Assembly (NCBI GenBank): GCA_021840785.1
Contig: JAKBXD010000043.1
Span: 1-12,999, forward strand
Reading direction: 5' to 3'
DNA: 12,999 nucleotides
Origin: Pseudomonadota bacterium
GTDB taxonomy: Bacteria > Pseudomonadota > Gammaproteobacteria > Acidithiobacillales > Acidithiobacillaceae
Part shown: piece after piece, positions 11,132-12,999 of the stretch
How positions within the stretch are numbered: the stretch's first letter is position 1
How the letters are laid out: each line of letters begins with the position of its first letter
Position numbers and translations under genes: made by a program
The notes under the pieces: model-generated
The model's input: only the letters and a program-made list of their open reading frames with translations
Told to the model about the DNA's origin: nothing
Databases searched by the model: none

Positions 11132-12125
11132 CGCACTCTCCAACGTAAATGATCCTCTGTAGATGCATGCGCACCCCGCCCACGGTCTTCATCCAGCCGA
11201 AGATGGACTCGATCCGCCGACGGACGTGGATGCTCATCGCGTAACCGGCGTGGCGGGTGGTGCGCCCGTCGATGGCAGAGCCTTTGCGCTTACGAGCAAC
11301 TTGCGGGGTCACGTTCCGATCCCGGAGATCCTGGACGGAACCGTGGCGGTCATAGCCCTTGTCGGCACCGAGGGTGATGCGCTGGGTCCCGTCCAAATCG
11401 TCCACGAGTTGGACGGCGGCGTCGACTTCCGCCGTACCGTCGGCGGTGGTGACCTGCTCTCCGGCAATGAGTCCGTGTCGATTGTCCATGAGCACATGCC
11501 CAAGATAGGCCAAGCGGGAAGCTTCGCCGGGCGCCTTTTTGTAGAGCCGGGCATCGGGGTCGGTCACCGAGGCGTGCGTCTCGTTACGGCGCGTCTGGCC
11601 GCGGAAATCGGAACCATCGCCCTCACGGTCCTCAGGATCTTTCGGCCGGAAGGACTTCTGCGAAGCCCAAGCTTCCAGCAGGGTGCCATCGACGGAGAAA
11701 TGCTCTTCAGAAAGCAGATTATGGCCGCGGGCCTGTTCCAGCACGGAGCGGAAGAACTCCTGCACCGTCCCGTGATCCAGCAATCGATCCCGATTCTTGC
11801 TGAAGACTGTGGGCACCCAGGCGTCGTCGTCCATTCCCAAACCCACAAACCAACGGAACAGCAGGTTGTAGTTGAGTTGCTCCATCAGCTGCCGTTCCGA
11901 GCGGATGCTGTAAAACACCTGCAGCAGTAGCGCCCGCAGGAGAAACTCCGGGGGAATGGAGGGGCGACCGTAGGTCGAGTACATCGTGCTGAAGTGGCTA
12001 TCCATCTCCGCCAGGGAGCAATCCACAATCGCTCGTATCGCGCGCAGCGGATGGTCCTGGGGCACCCGTTGCTCCGGGGAAACGTAGCTGAACAACCCTT
12101 GGGTCTCTACCTTGGCTCCACACAT
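11124..12125 (-). CDS. IS5-family transposase, C-terminally truncated
   Basis: This 333-residue frame has the N-terminal DUF772-type domain (LLLQVFYSIRSERQLMEQL, residues ~67-84) and the DDE catalytic set: Asp146 in HFSVDGTLLEAWAS, Asp255 in TLGADKGYD and Glu306 in RRIESIFGWMKTVGG. GGAAAG precedes ATG 12125. After GWMKTVGGVR (residue ~319) normal IS5-family sequence stops; about 14 foreign residues follow, read from the DNA upstream of speB. Relatives continue for roughly 25 to 40 residues. The 3' end of the element is therefore missing and the enzyme may be impaired. The stop at 11124-11126 lies inside the start of speB, so ribosomes leaving this gene could re-initiate on speB. Confidence 0.85.
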   Translation of the reverse strand: MCGAKVETQGLFSYVSPEQRVPQDHPLRAIRAIVDCSLAEMDSHFSTMYSTYGRPSIPPEFLLRALLLQVFYSIRSERQLMEQLNYNLLFRWFVGLGMDDDAWVPTVFSKNRDRLLDHGTVQEFFRSVLEQARGHNLLSEEHFSVDGTLLEAWASQKSFRPKDPEDREGDGSDFRGQTRRNETHASVTDPDARLYKKAPGEASRLAYLGHVLMDNRHGLIAGEQVTTADGTAEVDAAVQLVDDLDGTQRITLGADKGYDRHGSVQDLRDRNVTPQVARKRKGSAIDGRTTRHAGYAMSIHVRRRIESIFGWMKTVGGVRMHLQRIIYVGECDE

Positions 12126-12190
12126 CTTTCCAACCCCCGCTGCACCATTTTGCCCATTATGCCACCGTCTTTTTCAGCCTTAAACCGCTC
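11166..12190 (-). mobile_element. 3'-truncated IS5-family insertion sequence
   Basis: This is the element carrying the transposase above. The right boundary is approximate: the promoter-like CATAAT (complement of 12156-12161) with TTTAAG 17 bases upstream (complement of 12179-12184) should lie within the element. I could not identify the terminal inverted repeat. The left boundary at about 11166 is where transposase homology ends; the expected tail and terminal repeat are absent. It separates puuR from speB, which are in the same orientation. Confidence 0.65.
12156..12184 (-). promoter_or_regulatory. Transposase promoter, possibly driving speB
   Basis: CATAAT (5/6 to -10) and TTTAAG (3/6 to -35) are 17 bases apart on the minus strand, about 30 bases upstream of the transposase ATG. 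The 3' end of the IS is lost and no terminator separates the transposase from speB, so transcripts from here could continue into speB. Confidence 0.4.
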
Positions 12191-12291
12191 TCTCAAATTC
12201 TTGGTCCACTATAGTTGCGCTTTGCGATTGCTATCACTCATTCTGCCCTCGCCATCGCTAATCGTTCAGATAGATCACTGTGTCCTGTGAT

Positions 12292-12849
12292 TTAGAATGT
12301 TGGCGGACTATTTGCGCTTATTATTTCACATACCTCATCGCTAATGTTAGAGAATCTATGGAGTATTTCGCTAGAAAAATAATATCCATCTCCGGCATAA
12401 AGAATCTTTTTCCTATCGCCAACGGTTAATTCTATTGAGCCTTTGATTACAATGCCACCTTCTTCACCCTTGTGGCGAAGCATGGTATCTCCAGTATCTG
12501 ACCCTGGCTGATAATACTCATGCAATATTTGTATCGCTCGATCCTTGCGTGAACCTGCGACCAAAAACATAGAAATTTTTTTATCAAGAGAAATGTCTCT
12601 CATTTCCCCAGCGGAAAAGAAAATGTCGTCGTTAGCTACCAAATCTAGCGTGAAAAAGTCTGAAATAGACATGGGAATGCCATCAAGGATTTTTTTTAGA
12701 GAACTGATTGATGGACTCACGCGGTTTTGTTCGATGAGAGAAATGGCGCCATTGGTAACTCCCGTACGCCGCGACAACTCTCTCTGGGTCAAACCGTATA
12801 TTTTCCGTACCAACTGCAGGCGTTTCCCGATATCCTCAGCGCTTGTCAT
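12292..12849 (-). CDS. puuR: PuuR-like transcriptional repressor (XRE plus cupin)
   Basis: This 185-residue protein has the same length and layout as E. coli PuuR. Residues ~8-64 are an XRE-type helix-turn-helix (GLTQRELSRRTGVTNGAISL, then EQNRVSPSISSLKKIL). Residues ~100-182 are a cupin: YQPGSDTGDTMLRHKGEEGG, then IELTVGDRKKILYAGDGYYF, then HRFSN. The end, CEIISANSPPTF, closely follows PuuR's own ending. PuuR represses putrescine-utilisation genes and is released when putrescine is present. Here it probably controls speB or other polyamine genes. The gene is AT-rich compared with the left 9 kb, suggesting a separate origin. It lies directly after an IS30-type end that seems to supply part of its promoter. 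Confidence 0.85.
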   Translation of the reverse strand: MTSAEDIGKRLQLVRKIYGLTQRELSRRTGVTNGAISLIEQNRVSPSISSLKKILDGIPMSISDFFTLDLVANDDIFFSAGEMRDISLDKKISMFLVAGSRKDRAIQILHEYYQPGSDTGDTMLRHKGEEGGIVIKGSIELTVGDRKKILYAGDGYYFSSEILHRFSNISDEVCEIISANSPPTF

Positions 12850-12878
12850 GACTACATAAATATCCGTGTGATCCCAAA

Positions 12879-12906
12879 ATTATAAAAAAGCGGATTTGAT
12901 TTTGAA
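12879..12906 (-). promoter_or_regulatory. Hybrid IS30/puuR promoter
   Basis: On the minus strand a perfect -10 box TATAAT (complement of 12879-12884) has TTCAAA (4/6 match; complement of 12901-12906) 16 bases upstream. The -35 lies inside the IS30-type terminal sequence and the -10 just outside it. The -10 is about 30 bases before the puuR ATG. Confidence 0.55.
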
Positions 12907-12916
12907 GTGCAACACC
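12890..12916. repeat. Terminal inverted repeat of the IS30-family element
   Basis: On the minus strand this reads GGTGTTGCACTTCAAAATC followed by AAATCCGC, the usual look of IS30-family ends (TGTTGCACTTCA...TCCGC) and placed right where the transposase coding sequence normally finishes. The other end is outside the window. Confidence 0.6.
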
Positions 12917-12999
12917 GCTGTCTAACTCTCTGATTTTCTCGGCCATGACTTCGGCGGGTGTTCGAAATCCCAGAGATTTTCTGGGACGATTATTGAGTT

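Larger units (their letters stand above)
12836..12999 (-). pseudogene. IS30-family transposase, C-terminal part
   Basis: The minus-strand frame entering from the right edge reads LNNRPRKSLGFRTPAEVMAE and then KIRELDSGVALQ, the characteristic C-terminus of IS30-family transposases, which normally stop within a few codons of VALQ. Here the frame passes through the terminal repeat and runs on for about 19 more codons to a TGA at 12836-12838 inside puuR. Either the stop codon was lost by mutation or the element end is rearranged. Whether the rest of the gene is intact cannot be seen. The C-terminal extension alone need not kill activity, so the pseudogene label is provisional. Confidence 0.75.

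Noticed and set aside
11163..11930. A 255-residue plus-strand open frame
   Set aside because: It is the antisense shadow of the IS5-family transposase, whose minus-strand product carries a full DDE motif set.

Overview
The window looks like the backbone and accessory cargo of a mobile replicon (plasmid or integrated plasmid-like element) from a fairly GC-rich proteobacterium. The IhfA-like protein and the PuuR/agmatinase pair point to gammaproteobacteria or Acidithiobacillia. Acidithiobacillus would fit, but that is inference from general character, not from a marker gene. The first 9.4 kb is GC-rich and plasmid-like. The last 3 kb, especially the AT-rich puuR gene and its surroundings, differs in composition and is broken up by insertion sequences.

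Layout, left to right. (1) 1-1365: the end of an unknown gene, a non-coding stretch with two copies of a ~84-bp repeat that each carry a hairpin, then a two-gene operon (small winged-helix protein and IhfA-like DNA-bending protein) closed by a strong terminator. (2) 1410-2098: a ribbon-helix-helix (RHH) antitoxin and PIN toxin pair on the minus strand, with a 14-bp palindromic operator. (3) 2141-3298: a stem-loop, a promoter, and a tight four-gene operon starting with a superinfection-immunity-like membrane protein. (4) 3651-4454: a RelB/RelE-type toxin-antitoxin (TA) operon with a third unknown gene that has its own excellent ribosome binding site. (5) 4455-4972: non-coding DNA with dyads, one of them REP-like.

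(6) 4973-9287, all on the minus strand: the replication and maintenance block. In transcription order it holds a serine recombinase, a WGR-domain protein, a PIN toxin, an RHH antitoxin (toxin-first order), parA, a small RHH ParB-like partner, and a primase-polymerase-like replication protein. A 413-bp highly structured non-coding region lies between the partition genes and rep and may carry rep-control RNA. A candidate resolution site lies upstream of the recombinase.

(7) 9440-12999: an IS graveyard around a polyamine module. An IS630 transposase start is cut off and joined to a degenerate antisense fragment of an IS5-family transposase. Next come speB (agmatinase), a nearly complete but 3'-truncated copy of the same IS5-family element, puuR (PuuR-like polyamine-responsive repressor) and the end of an IS30-family element. 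puuR and speB point the same way and were probably neighbours before the IS5-type element landed between them. The IS30 end seems to supply the -35 box of the present puuR promoter, and the truncated IS5 transposase reads into the start of speB, so expression of both genes may now be set by IS sequences.

No tRNA, rRNA or CRISPR array was seen. The strongest leads for something undescribed are the four-gene superinfection-immunity-like operon, the structured region upstream of rep, the WGR-PIN-RHH cluster, and the repeat-hairpin pair near the left end.
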